This document shows, piece by piece, positions 17,036 to 26,170 of a stretch of DNA of 36,060 bases; within the stretch, counting starts at the first letter, position 1; each line of letters begins with the position of its first letter. The position numbers were made by a program, and so were the translations under genes. The notes under the pieces are model-generated. The model did no database searches. It was not told the DNA's origin and saw only the letters and a program-made list of their open reading frames with translations. This DNA comes from an uncultured Prevotella sp. (lineage in GTDB: Bacteria > Bacteroidota > Bacteroidia > Bacteroidales > Bacteroidaceae): the NCBI GenBank assembly GCA_900550035.1, contig URQS01000033.1, positions 1-36,060 of the forward strand, in the 5' to 3' direction.

Positions 17036-18100
17036 TTACTTAGCAATAACCTTAATTGTTACCTTCGGACGACCCGGGTCGTTTGTTATCATCAGCACAC
17101 GTGGCTGCGAGCGAGCCGACTTAATCAGTCGTTGTTCTGCTGTAATCTTCATCTTTGCCGACTCACCCGGCTGCAATTTCTGCTTGTTCAGCGAAACCTG
17201 CAAGCCCACAGTGAACATCTGGAGGTTCTTGATATTGAGCACCGTCTTGCCGTCGTTGCGTATGATTATCTCACCCTTCAGCTTCTTCTTGCCGTTAAAA
17301 GCTCCAAGGTTAAGCTCGGACGTAGACAGATACAGTCTCGGAGCGTTGGCAAGTTGTGATGCAGTCAGGTTGTCGAACTTAGGCAGAAGCACAGCTGAAA
17401 CGCCCAACTCCTTCTCACGACTTACACGATCGCCTGGGAATGCTCCCAAATAGACACTCGTCTGCGTAAGTCCCATATCCTTAAGACGCTTCGAATTGAG
17501 CGTAACGGTCAGCACTCCGCTGTGGCCAGGCATAATCTTCGAAGGCGAAACCTCGGCTGTGAGATAGTCGGGCAGGTGCATAACAACAGGTTCTACAGCC
17601 GAACTTGTGGTGTTGAGCAGGTGTATCTTCTTCTGCGGACGCTCACCACGATTAACGTCGTCAAACTCAATGTCGTCGCAATCGGTGCGTATTCCGGCAA
17701 AGTCGTAGTCGTACTTGCCCGCAAAGTCCACAATCTCCCTAACCACGTTGCCTCGCATACGAAGCATGATAGGACGCTGCTGGTCGGATACATACACGTC
17801 GACAAACTTGTCGTAACGGCCCATTGTCTGAGCATCGTACGTGACACGCACTATGAACTTGGAATCAGGCGCAATATCTCCCTTTGGGTAATCCACGTCG
17901 GTGCATCCGCAACTGGTGCGCACATCAACAATGCGCACAGCACGGTTCGATTTGTTCTTCACTTCAAACTCAGCCGTAGCAGGCGACTGATATGTAGTCT
18001 GACCGCAGTCGACAATCTTGTTTATCGCCTCTATCTTCTGTGCACTCACCCCCAACGATACAAACGCGAAGAGCGAAGCGCATATAAAAAACTTTTTCAT
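17036..18100 (-). CDS. DUF1573 domain-containing exported protein
   Basis: The 354-residue protein has a signal peptide ending near VSAQ (residue 21). An immunoglobulin-like DUF1573 module follows (about 25-110), with FEVKNKSNRAVRIVDVRTSCGCTDVDYP, where the CGC motif is typical of the family. Two further beta-sandwich sections of similar type appear (about 145-230 and 250-354), the last with LGAFNGKKKLKGEIIIRNDGKTVLNIKNL. It starts 24 bases after the stop of the alpha-2-macroglobulin gene and is almost surely co-transcribed with it. A structural or scaffold role in the periplasm is plausible, but no catalytic feature is seen. Confidence 0.85.
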   Translation of the reverse strand: MKKFFICASLFAFVSLGVSAQKIEAINKIVDCGQTTYQSPATAEFEVKNKSNRAVRIVDVRTSCGCTDVDYPKGDIAPDSKFIVRVTYDAQTMGRYDKFVDVYVSDQQRPIMLRMRGNVVREIVDFAGKYDYDFAGIRTDCDDIEFDDVNRGERPQKKIHLLNTTSSAVEPVVMHLPDYLTAEVSPSKIMPGHSGVLTVTLNSKRLKDMGLTQTSVYLGAFPGDRVSREKELGVSAVLLPKFDNLTASQLANAPRLYLSTSELNLGAFNGKKKLKGEIIIRNDGKTVLNIKNLQMFTVGLQVSLNKQKLQPGESAKMKITAEQRLIKSARSQPRVLMITNDPGRPKVTIKVIAK

Positions 18101-18124
18101 ATATCTTTATTTTTCTATTTTCCC

Positions 18125-21100
18125 TTATTTCACAGCTATCTTGACAGCCTTGGTTCGCGCCATAAACTCAGGTGCGTATGCACACTGAACGGCACATGTA
18201 CCAGTACGGTATTCGCCCTTACGGTCGACATAATAGGTTGTTTCGATGACGTGCTTGCCCTTCGACATGCGGTCGAAGAAGAAGTTTGTTACGTTGTCCT
18301 TAGGCTGACAGTAGTAGCCGAAGCCATAACCCGACAACTGCTGAGCCGGTTCGAGACATGCCGCACGACGGTCGCTGAGCTGAACAAAGTCGTAGTCGCG
18401 TGCAGCCGTTACAGTCAGACGCACCGTAATGCGGTCGCCCACATTCAGCTGAACATTGTCGCCACCGAGTCGATTGCCGTCCTTCAACACCTCGCGAACC
18501 ACCGTCATACCCATAGCGGCATCAGCCACATCGTCCGACTGCTGCATAAACTGCGCATATACAGCACCCCAAGAAGTTCCCTCAGATGCTTTCTCGACAG
18601 TCAACTGCTTGAAGCGGTCGCCCGTCTTTGCAGCCTTGACATAGCCGAGACCTGCCGTTGACTTAGGCATCTGCAACTTCTGACCGTCAATCTTTATCGT
18701 TGCAGGCTGCGCATTGCCGTCAACAAGCGCAGTGCCGTTACCGTTAAGGAAGGCATAAACGGCATTTACAGAATTGAGCGGAGTGTCCCATGCCTGCGTA
18801 CGCTTGGTCTGGAGCAACCATCGTTGCATCTCGCCAATGGTATTGACATCATCGGGCTGCAGAGCCTTCAGAGCCTCAATGGCAGCCACCTGCGACGGAA
18901 TGCGATAGTCGAACCATGAATACTGAGCCTTCGGCGAATCGAAGTAGTGCCCCATTTCGTCGGTATATACAGTATACTGGCGTATGCTCTCAAGCAGATT
19001 GGCAGCCTCCTTGCGATGATTGTTCTTGGCAAGCACAACGGCAGAAACGGCTTTTCCGTATATCGTGAACTCCGTATTCTGACGTGCCAGTCGACTAATG
19101 AGCCAGTCGAAGTTCTGCTTTGCCGAGGCATTCATCTGTCGCTTGGCGAGTGTAGAAGCGTACAGATACTGCACAGCCAGTTCGCTCGGGTGCAGATTCT
19201 TCTGCTTGCCCTCACTCTCAAGCTTCTTCATATCCTTCACCTCGCGTGCTATCTGCTTGTCCATATAGCTGAAAGCGGCAGCAATCATACCGTTTGTATT
19301 GGCCTGTTCGCCAATCATTGCATTCAAACGAACAAGCGTCTGCACCACAGCCATAGTCATATAGGGCGAACCCTCCATTCCCTTCCACCATGCAAACGAA
19401 CCGTTGGGCAGCTGCAGACGAGACAACAGCGAGAGATTGTTGGCAAGTCGATAGCCTATCTGCGACTCGTCGAAGAATGCGGCAAGCATACGCTTCTGCT
19501 CCGATTCACGGTTGGCTTCGTTAAGCCAAGGCGTTTCGTCGAGCACAATATGCTTCAGTTCGCTGTTCTTCTGCAATGCGCTCTGCATTGAAGAGCCGTC
19601 CTTCGCCTCACCCGTTTCCTTCTGCCAGAGTGCTACGGTCTGCTTTATAGCCGGGTTGGAGAGCATGATGTGGCGGCCCAACGCATTGGCATAATAAGCC
19701 GTGGCAAGCGACATGGCGTTGTCGCCATCGGCATTCGACATAGTAGGCAGAGCCTGAACCATGAGCCACGAGGGCGAATTGGTGTACTCAACGGTGAGTC
19801 GTGAGTTCTTATCGCTTACTGCAAACATCTTAGCCACATCAATATCGAGTGTGCCAGGGGCATTCTGTGTGAAGGCGTATGTATTGGTGACGAGTTCCTT
19901 GTCAGGCAAAACGGGCAGATAATGCTGCTCACCGTCGCTGTAGCCGTGGCCATGTGCGGTGATGCGGCATACAAGCAGTCCGTCGTTCTGAATCTTCGAC
20001 ATGTCGAAATCGAAGTCGACTGCCGTTGTCTCGCCTGCCATTACAGTGTATTTACGCTCCTTGCGATACACCTCCTTGCTCGTTTCGGGATTGAGCAATA
20101 CGAGTCGGGCGGTGCCAGCCACCTGCTTGTCGGATGTGTTCGAAACACGTGCCGAGAGCACTCCGCTATCAGTAGAGCGCACAAAGCGCGGCATATTAGG
20201 CTGCACCATAATGGTCTTCTTAGCCACTGATGTTGCAGAAATGACACCGTTGTTCATGTTCAAGTCATGCGCCAAGCCATAGAACTGCCATGTAGTGACA
20301 CTCTCGGGCAGCGTGAAGTTGATTGACACATTGCCCTTAGCATCGCTCACGAGTGCCGGATAGAAGAAGGCTGTCTCATTGAGATTCTCGCGTATCTGCT
20401 CGGTAGCTGTCGATGTACGCTCCTCTGTCTCCACCTTCATTGCCTCAGAGTCAACTGTCTCGGCAGCCTTAGCACTCTCTACGCTTCCTACAAGTACTCG
20501 GCTTTCCGACTTGTCGTATGCCATCATCTTGCGACTGTTAAATCGCGTACCTCCAACACTTGCACAGAGCACCTCTCCATAACAATAAAGCCTGAAATCG
20601 GTGAGGCAGCTCAGGTTGAGACTTCTCTCATTAAGGATGCGCATAGGCATCTCGCTGTAGGCAAAGAGTCCGCGATTGTTCACGCCATTCCATGTCAACC
20701 AAGGCACACTGACGAATGCCGGCAGCGAGAAACGCACGTTGTGACGGCGTATCTCATCAAGCGATTTGTCGTACATTGTAGCCATGAGCTGAGCCTTGGC
20801 TGGTGTTCCGTCGGGATGAGTTATGTTGAGAGTCCACGTCTCGCGCTGTCCCGGAGTGAGTCGGTCGCGGAATGTTGTCCACTTCAAATTGAGTCGGGTG
20901 TCGGGCAACGGACGCTCTATTCGTGCCGTATGCTTATAAGCCGTGCCGTTCTTAACCCACGCTACCGACAGCGTGATGCCGTCGCCCCACTCCTCTTTGT
21001 ACATCAATGCACGTGTGCGAACCTCGTTCTTCAGGTCGGCACGTCCGTCTTCTATCACCTTGTCGCCCGAAATGAGCGTATATACAACGTGCTGGATTGA

Positions 21101-23650
21101 GTCGCTCGAACCCACCTGTATGAACACGGGCGTTACGTTGTCCTTAAATCGTTCAGCCGACTGATAGAACCAGTCGTGTGTCTCTACGGGAGCCTTGCTG
21201 TCACGCAGGGTGAATGTTGTGAATGCTGTGCGCAGAGTGTCGGTTCCGCATATCGCCATAAGGCTATGGCGGGCTGATGTCAGAGCCTCGGCATCTATCT
21301 TGCTTGGGGTGTTTGCCTTGCAAGTATATCGACGGTGGTCGATATAATAGGTCACATTGCCATCAATGGGTTCGCCCGCATTGTTGCGATAGGCGAAGGT
21401 GATGGTGCGCAGACTGTCGCGCAACGACTTCTCAGGAATGTCGCATGTGAGTATTGTGGGATGATCGCTGTATGGCAACGAAGCCTCACCATAGCGTGTC
21501 TCGCCTGCCACATCGGTAACATCGGCAGCCACGTCAAACATATAATAGCGTCGGGGATGCTCGTCGTAAGTGTCGGGGATAACGATAGGCACTTTCACTT
21601 CGAATTCACCAGCAGGCGTGGTCTGCACAGTATCGTTCAATACTGTCTCCTGACGCATTTCGCCTCCCATGCCTCGCCAGAACATTGCAGGACGGCGAAC
21701 CACGCGCAATGCCACACGGGCATTCTGTACGGGCACTCCGGCAAAGCTGCGAGCCATACCCTTAAGGCGCACGGTGTCGCCTGCGGCATACTTGTCTGTA
21801 GACTTCGCTATGTCTACACGGAAGGTCGGGCGCTTGTATTCCTCCACCCTAACCGATGTGTATGAGTTGTTGCCAAAGTCGGAACGCAGGGTGTAAGTGC
21901 CCGTCATTCCGCCTTGCGGCAATACGAAGTCGGCGCTTGCCATACCGTATTCGTCGGTCTCAACCTGCTTCGTAGCCACCTCCTTATGGTTGGCATCGCG
22001 CAGGGTTATGGTCATCGACTGACCAGCCTTAGGCTCTCCCTTATACACCTTATTATTATATGTATATGCCATGGCAGCCACGTGCAGAGTCTGTCCAGGT
22101 CGGTAGATGCTGCGATCGGTGAACAACGACGTGCGCACTACGTCAGCCTTGTTGCCGTAATAGTGGAAATGTCCCGACATTGGGGTGAAGGGGAAAGCAC
22201 GTTCGGTGTCGGTGTATATGCGATAAGAGCGCGGTTCGCTCTTGGTGTATGTTATGTATGCCTCGCCGTTGCTGTCGCAGGTGTATGTACGTATGATGTC
22301 CTTGCCGTGCTTGTCCACATCGGTCACGACGTCAATCTTGGCACCCGGCACAGCCACACCGCTTGTAGCGTTGAGCACAGCCATTCGATACTTGTTGCCA
22401 GGCAGCGCTTCTACGACGGGATAGATGTCGCATACGCGCAGCAACTGGCGGTCGACTGGCACGCTGACATTGTCAGTCGACATCTCAACGAGATACATTC
22501 CCGGTCGCAATCCCTTTATTTCGAGCGTGTCGCTTACGGTCTTGTATGCCGGCAGACCTACGTATCGGCGCACGTCGGTGATGGGTTGTTCGTTCTGAAC
22601 AATGTGTCGGCGCAGGCGTGCATAGTCCTTGTCGCTCGACGGGTCGAGCGTTGTGGTGCCGTCAATGTCGAGTCGCGAGACGGTGATACGCAGTTCGCCG
22701 ATGTTGTTTAGAGCCATTACCTTTACCTTGCGAGGCACTCCAGGCAGAGCCAGTTCGCCACCTATACTTGCGTGAAACGATGGCAACGTAAGGCGACGCT
22801 GAGCGTTGCGCAGTATATTCATACGTGGCCATGCACCCCACTTCATGAGGGCATAGTTGATGTAGTTCATCTTCTCCTCGGCGGTCACGTCCTCGGCATT
22901 CGCCATATAGGCGTAGCGCTCAATGGCAACTTCGGCACATGGCATAAGGTCGGAATACTCGCGCACGAGCGAATCGAGCGACATGATGTACTTCGACTTC
23001 TTGACATGGCCTACATCGCTTTGACGACGGGCACGCTTAACGAGTTCGATAGCTGTAAGGCAGGCTCCCTCGCGCTTGCCGTGCGAGGCGTAATAGTCGT
23101 GCATGGTGCGATAGTCGTTGGCACGAATGCCCAGCACGTGCAGCATGTCATGATAGAAATAGCGCGAGTCGGTGCCGTCTGTCACGAAGGGTGCATATCC
23201 GGTAGAATAGGCGTCAGCCAACGCTTCTGGATTGCTCATCGACTTCTTGAAGTATTGTTTGCCGAGTTTTCCGGTCTCGTCAATGCCCATCCAGTTGTCG
23301 GTGTAAATGGTTCCGAGCACCGACTGATATATCGCAGCAAGCACCTTGTCACCACTCTGCTCGGCATTCTGCTCACAACGGCGCAGACGGTCGATTGCGG
23401 GTTGCAACGAGTCGACGGATATGGCACACTGTTGTTGGGCTGTTGCAAGCTGCGCCTTGAGCAGATGACCATACGCTCGTTCGCGTGTTGCCTTGCCAAC
23501 TATCTGCGACAGTACATTAAGAGCGGTCTGCGGATGGTCTTTCTGAAGCGCATTATCGTATTGTTTCCAAAGCGAGGTGTAAGTATCGGCTGCGACTGCC
23601 AGCGGCATAAGCAGCACCATAAGTATAGAAAGGACAATTGACTTCTTCAT
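18125..23650 (-). CDS. alpha-2-macroglobulin family protein without thioester motif
   Basis: This is a very large exported protein of 1841 residues. It has a signal peptide (to about residue 21, MPLAVAADT) with no lipobox, an alpha-helical N-terminal part (to about 300), then repeated macroglobulin-type beta domains. The MG2 domain is clear at about 500-610 (DRSIYRPGQTLHVAAMAYTY...GTYTLRSDFGNNSYTSVRVEEYKRP). The A2M domain lies at about 1085-1180 (FFYPALVSDAKGNVSINFTLPESVTTWQFYGLAHD). The helical thioester domain follows, but at the usual CxEQ site (about residue 1310) the protein reads NADGDNAMSLATAYYANAL, so no thioester can form. The C-terminal receptor-like domain has NFFFDRMSKGKHVIETTYYVDRKGEYRTG. 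Family members trap proteases; here any trapping would have to be non-covalent. It is the first gene of an operon with the DUF1573 gene. Confidence 0.93.
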   Translation of the reverse strand: MKKSIVLSILMVLLMPLAVAADTYTSLWKQYDNALQKDHPQTALNVLSQIVGKATRERAYGHLLKAQLATAQQQCAISVDSLQPAIDRLRRCEQNAEQSGDKVLAAIYQSVLGTIYTDNWMGIDETGKLGKQYFKKSMSNPEALADAYSTGYAPFVTDGTDSRYFYHDMLHVLGIRANDYRTMHDYYASHGKREGACLTAIELVKRARRQSDVGHVKKSKYIMSLDSLVREYSDLMPCAEVAIERYAYMANAEDVTAEEKMNYINYALMKWGAWPRMNILRNAQRRLTLPSFHASIGGELALPGVPRKVKVMALNNIGELRITVSRLDIDGTTTLDPSSDKDYARLRRHIVQNEQPITDVRRYVGLPAYKTVSDTLEIKGLRPGMYLVEMSTDNVSVPVDRQLLRVCDIYPVVEALPGNKYRMAVLNATSGVAVPGAKIDVVTDVDKHGKDIIRTYTCDSNGEAYITYTKSEPRSYRIYTDTERAFPFTPMSGHFHYYGNKADVVRTSLFTDRSIYRPGQTLHVAAMAYTYNNKVYKGEPKAGQSMTITLRDANHKEVATKQVETDEYGMASADFVLPQGGMTGTYTLRSDFGNNSYTSVRVEEYKRPTFRVDIAKSTDKYAAGDTVRLKGMARSFAGVPVQNARVALRVVRRPAMFWRGMGGEMRQETVLNDTVQTTPAGEFEVKVPIVIPDTYDEHPRRYYMFDVAADVTDVAGETRYGEASLPYSDHPTILTCDIPEKSLRDSLRTITFAYRNNAGEPIDGNVTYYIDHRRYTCKANTPSKIDAEALTSARHSLMAICGTDTLRTAFTTFTLRDSKAPVETHDWFYQSAERFKDNVTPVFIQVGSSDSIQHVVYTLISGDKVIEDGRADLKNEVRTRALMYKEEWGDGITLSVAWVKNGTAYKHTARIERPLPDTRLNLKWTTFRDRLTPGQRETWTLNITHPDGTPAKAQLMATMYDKSLDEIRRHNVRFSLPAFVSVPWLTWNGVNNRGLFAYSEMPMRILNERSLNLSCLTDFRLYCYGEVLCASVGGTRFNSRKMMAYDKSESRVLVGSVESAKAAETVDSEAMKVETEERTSTATEQIRENLNETAFFYPALVSDAKGNVSINFTLPESVTTWQFYGLAHDLNMNNGVISATSVAKKTIMVQPNMPRFVRSTDSGVLSARVSNTSDKQVAGTARLVLLNPETSKEVYRKERKYTVMAGETTAVDFDFDMSKIQNDGLLVCRITAHGHGYSDGEQHYLPVLPDKELVTNTYAFTQNAPGTLDIDVAKMFAVSDKNSRLTVEYTNSPSWLMVQALPTMSNADGDNAMSLATAYYANALGRHIMLSNPAIKQTVALWQKETGEAKDGSSMQSALQKNSELKHIVLDETPWLNEANRESEQKRMLAAFFDESQIGYRLANNLSLLSRLQLPNGSFAWWKGMEGSPYMTMAVVQTLVRLNAMIGEQANTNGMIAAAFSYMDKQIAREVKDMKKLESEGKQKNLHPSELAVQYLYASTLAKRQMNASAKQNFDWLISRLARQNTEFTIYGKAVSAVVLAKNNHRKEAANLLESIRQYTVYTDEMGHYFDSPKAQYSWFDYRIPSQVAAIEALKALQPDDVNTIGEMQRWLLQTKRTQAWDTPLNSVNAVYAFLNGNGTALVDGNAQPATIKIDGQKLQMPKSTAGLGYVKAAKTGDRFKQLTVEKASEGTSWGAVYAQFMQQSDDVADAAMGMTVVREVLKDGNRLGGDNVQLNVGDRITVRLTVTAARDYDFVQLSDRRAACLEPAQQLSGYGFGYYCQPKDNVTNFFFDRMSKGKHVIETTYYVDRKGEYRTGTCAVQCAYAPEFMARTKAVKIAVK

Positions 23651-23724
23651 ACTTTTTCTTTTTGATGAGTTAATGTTTTGTATATGCCATATGGCACCAA
23701 TGCGTACTCACGCGCATTATAATA

Positions 23725-23755
23725 CAAAAATAGGGAAAAATCGTCAGAAAAACAA
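23725..23755 (-). promoter_or_regulatory. promoter of the alpha-2-macroglobulin-DUF1573 operon
   Basis: On the - strand TATTTTTG (23732-23725) matches the -7 consensus TAnnTTTG, and TTG (23755-23753) lies 20 bases upstream, matching the -33 spacing. It lies about 75 bases before the start codon. It is back to back with the promoter of the NigD-like gene. Confidence 0.6.
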
Positions 23756-23794
23756 CTTTACCATAATATAATGTTTCAAAAAAAGCAAATAAAA

Positions 23795-23827
23795 CTTGCA
23801 TTGCATTGATTTATTGTTGTATCTTTG
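23795..23827 (+). promoter_or_regulatory. promoter of the NigD-like gene
   Basis: CTTG at 23795-23798 and TATCTTTG at 23820-23827 match the Bacteroides -33 and -7 elements with a 21-base spacer. The start codon follows 31 bases after the -7 box, so the leader is short. Confidence 0.65.
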
Positions 23828-23858
23828 TATTTGTAAGAGAAAGAAATCTATTATCAAT

Positions 23859-24647
23859 ATGAAAAGAATAAATTGCTATATCAACAACATCCTTAAGGCA
23901 TCTCATGCAGCCCTGTTCATTATGGCAATCAGCATAATGGGCATGACAATGCAATCGTGTGATAATGCCAATGAAGATTTTCCTGTGTTTCCGCTCAACC
24001 GCCCCAATGCTCTTGTAACATTGAAGCCTACTGCCGATGGCTCCTCATTCTTCATGCAGCTTGACGACTCCACCAAGATAACAGCTACCAACATCAAGCA
24101 GGCTCCATACGGCAATAAGGAAGTACGCGCATTCATCAACTTCCGACTGCTTACACAGCCTGACAACAAGCGCAGCTATAACGTTTATGTAAACTGGGTG
24201 GACAGCATACTGACTAAGCCAATGGTAAATGGCGGCGAAATGGGAGCCGAACTGATAAGCAACGGACAAGACCCCGTCGAGATTTTACGCGAATGGACAG
24301 TGTCGGAAGACGGCTATCTGACAATTCACTTCCGTACTCAGTGGGCTGCCAGCAATACGCCACACATCGTAAACCTTGTAGCAGCTAATCCTGCAGAACC
24401 TTACGAACTTACTTTCTGCCATAACGCTCAAGGCGTGAAGGGGGGCTATTGGGGCGACGGTATCGTAGCATTCCGGCTCGACCAACTGCCTGACACTAAG
24501 GGCAAAACCGTGAATATGACTCTTATATGGAAGTCGTTCAGCGGAAAGAAAAACGTGAATTTCAAATACTGCACACGCAAAGGCACAGTAAAAATCGAAG
24601 GACTGAGCTTTGCTGCAAGCGGTCAGTTTGAGCGGGCTATTAAGTAA
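23859..24647 (+). CDS. NigD-like lipoprotein
   Basis: I chose the ATG at 23859, since the earlier in-frame ATG at 23796 lies upstream of the -7 box and would be untranscribed from it. The 262-residue protein has a long N-terminal region with lipobox MQSC (Cys34). The body is all-beta in pattern: NALVTLKPTADGSSFFMQLDDSTKITATN (about 46-74), then EVRAFINFRLL and YNVYVNWVDSILTKPM, and a C-terminal part YLTIHFRTQWAASNTPHIVNLV, which fits the NigD-like family of Bacteroidales. The family was named after a gene next to a bacteriocin locus, and its function is not known. No bacteriocin gene is seen here. Confidence 0.75.
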   Translation: MKRINCYINNILKASHAALFIMAISIMGMTMQSCDNANEDFPVFPLNRPNALVTLKPTADGSSFFMQLDDSTKITATNIKQAPYGNKEVRAFINFRLLTQPDNKRSYNVYVNWVDSILTKPMVNGGEMGAELISNGQDPVEILREWTVSEDGYLTIHFRTQWAASNTPHIVNLVAANPAEPYELTFCHNAQGVKGGYWGDGIVAFRLDQLPDTKGKTVNMTLIWKSFSGKKNVNFKYCTRKGTVKIEGLSFAASGQFERAIK

Positions 24648-24677
24648 AAAATAAGAAAAGAATAATATAGCATAAAG

Positions 24678-24737
24678 AAAGCAGAAACATCATTATTATA
24701 CTTTATAATGAAGCAAACAATGATGTTTCTGCTTTTT
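24678..24737. terminator. bidirectional terminator between NigD-like and MATE genes
   Basis: AAAGCAGAAACATCATT (24678-24694) and AATGATGTTTCTGCTTT (24719-24735) are perfect 17-base reverse complements around a 24-base loop. T-runs follow on both strands. It separates two convergent genes. Confidence 0.85.
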
Positions 24738-24760
24738 ATTTTTCAATATCGTTTAATTTT

Positions 24761-26068
24761 CTATTTTGCAGTGCCAACACTACGAGCCCATTTGTTATAC
24801 AAAACCGTCTGCACCACTCCACGCATAGCCAGATAAGTAAGGAAGGCTATCCACAGCGCATGGTTGTGAAGCATCTGGCGCAAAACCAGATAGACAACAA
24901 AGAAAAGCACCGCTGCTATGGCAGACGAAATGAGCATTCCGCGCGTTGCGGTGATTCCAATAAATACTCCGTCCCAAATGAAGGCAGCCATACCGCACAA
25001 CGGAATGAACACAGCCCACGGCACATACACAGCCGAAGCATCAATGACACTTGTATTATCGGTGAGCAACATGAGGAACGGACGACCACCAAGAGCGTAC
25101 ACAAGTGTGTAAGCTACAGACAAGCCTAATCCCCACATAAACAATCGGCGCACCATACGGACAAATCCTTCATTATTGCCAGCACCATAAAGTCTGCCGC
25201 ACAAGGCCTCTCCTGCATAGGCAAATCCATCCATCACATACGAGAACAGCGTGAAGAGCTGCATCAACAACGTGTTCACAGCCAGCACTACGGCTCCTTG
25301 CGAGGCTCCAGCCGAAAGGAAATAGAAGTTGACGGCTACCAAGAAGAGTGTACGAAGAAAGATGTCGCGATTGACAGTGAAGAAGCGCGACAGCTCACTA
25401 TGCTCAAAAACATCACGCCAACGTATTCTGCCAAACAAACGATTGCCGTAGGTGTAGGTCCACAACGATAGCGAGACGACGAGTCCGGCATACTGAGCCA
25501 CGAGCGTTCCAAGCGCTACACCATCCACCTTCATGCCCATTACATACACAAAAGTAAAGCTGGCAACGATGTTCACCACATTTTGCAATATCGAAATAAA
25601 CATAGGCAGACGTGTATTCTGCATGCCTATGTACCAACCCGTTAGTCCATACAGACACAACATGGCTGGTGCGCCCCATACACATATACGGAAATATATC
25701 CACGCTTCGCTGCTTATGTCGGCAGTTGCACCCGTAAGCATAAGCGCCAGACGTCCTATGGGATATTGAAACACCACTATAGTCAAGCCTATCAACAATG
25801 CCACTCCCATCGAGCGAGTCAGTAACATTGCCACTCCGTCAAGATCGCGACGGCCCAACGACTGCGACGTCATACCACTTGTACCCATACGCAAGAAGCC
25901 GAACAGCCAATATATAACATTGAATATCATGCTGCCAACTGCCACCGCACCAATATATACAGCATCGCCCATATGTCCGGATATTGCCATGTCGACGAGT
26001 CCGAGCAACGGAACAGTGATATTTGAAACTATTGAAGGGATGGCTATGTTAAGTATCCTGCGATTCAT
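24761..26068 (-). CDS. MATE family efflux transporter
   Basis: The 435-residue inner membrane protein has about twelve hydrophobic segments, the typical length and layout of MATE drug or metabolite exporters driven by Na+ or H+. Family marks are the N-terminal IPSIVSNITVPLLGLVDMAISGHMGD and LFGFLRMGTSGMTSQSLGRRD, and a mid-protein YVMDGFAYAGEALCGRLYGAGN. These resemble the DinF-like branch. The substrate cannot be predicted. It lies 100 bases downstream of yitT on the same strand, separated by an A/T inverted repeat. Confidence 0.92.
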   Translation of the reverse strand: MNRRILNIAIPSIVSNITVPLLGLVDMAISGHMGDAVYIGAVAVGSMIFNVIYWLFGFLRMGTSGMTSQSLGRRDLDGVAMLLTRSMGVALLIGLTIVVFQYPIGRLALMLTGATADISSEAWIYFRICVWGAPAMLCLYGLTGWYIGMQNTRLPMFISILQNVVNIVASFTFVYVMGMKVDGVALGTLVAQYAGLVVSLSLWTYTYGNRLFGRIRWRDVFEHSELSRFFTVNRDIFLRTLFLVAVNFYFLSAGASQGAVVLAVNTLLMQLFTLFSYVMDGFAYAGEALCGRLYGAGNNEGFVRMVRRLFMWGLGLSVAYTLVYALGGRPFLMLLTDNTSVIDASAVYVPWAVFIPLCGMAAFIWDGVFIGITATRGMLISSAIAAVLFFVVYLVLRQMLHNHALWIAFLTYLAMRGVVQTVLYNKWARSVGTAK

Positions 26069-26095
26069 ATTAAAAGTAAAAGAGTAAAAGAGTAG

Positions 26096-26170
26096 AAGAG
26101 TAAAAAAGTAAAAGAGTAAAAAAGTCTGCCTAAGCTTTTTACTTTTTTACTCTTTTACTTTTTTACTCTT
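26096..26170. repeat. 30-bp perfect inverted repeat made of short A/T-rich tandem units
   Basis: The left arm 26096-26125 and right arm 26141-26170 are exact reverse complements built from units such as AGTAAAAG and AGTAAAAAAG, with a 15-base loop. Further AGTAAAAG-type units continue left to about 26072. The right arm reaches into the stop codon of yitT (26169-26171). It may terminate or stabilise the yitT transcript, but its low-complexity tandem make-up is unlike an ordinary terminator. Confidence 0.85.

Noticed and set aside
19922..23641. Several long + strand open frames opposite the alpha-2-macroglobulin gene (for example 21335-21865, 21914-22711, 22772-23641).
   Set aside because: They are antisense to a clear family gene, have low-complexity His/Arg/Val-rich composition and no recognisable domain, and lack promoters.
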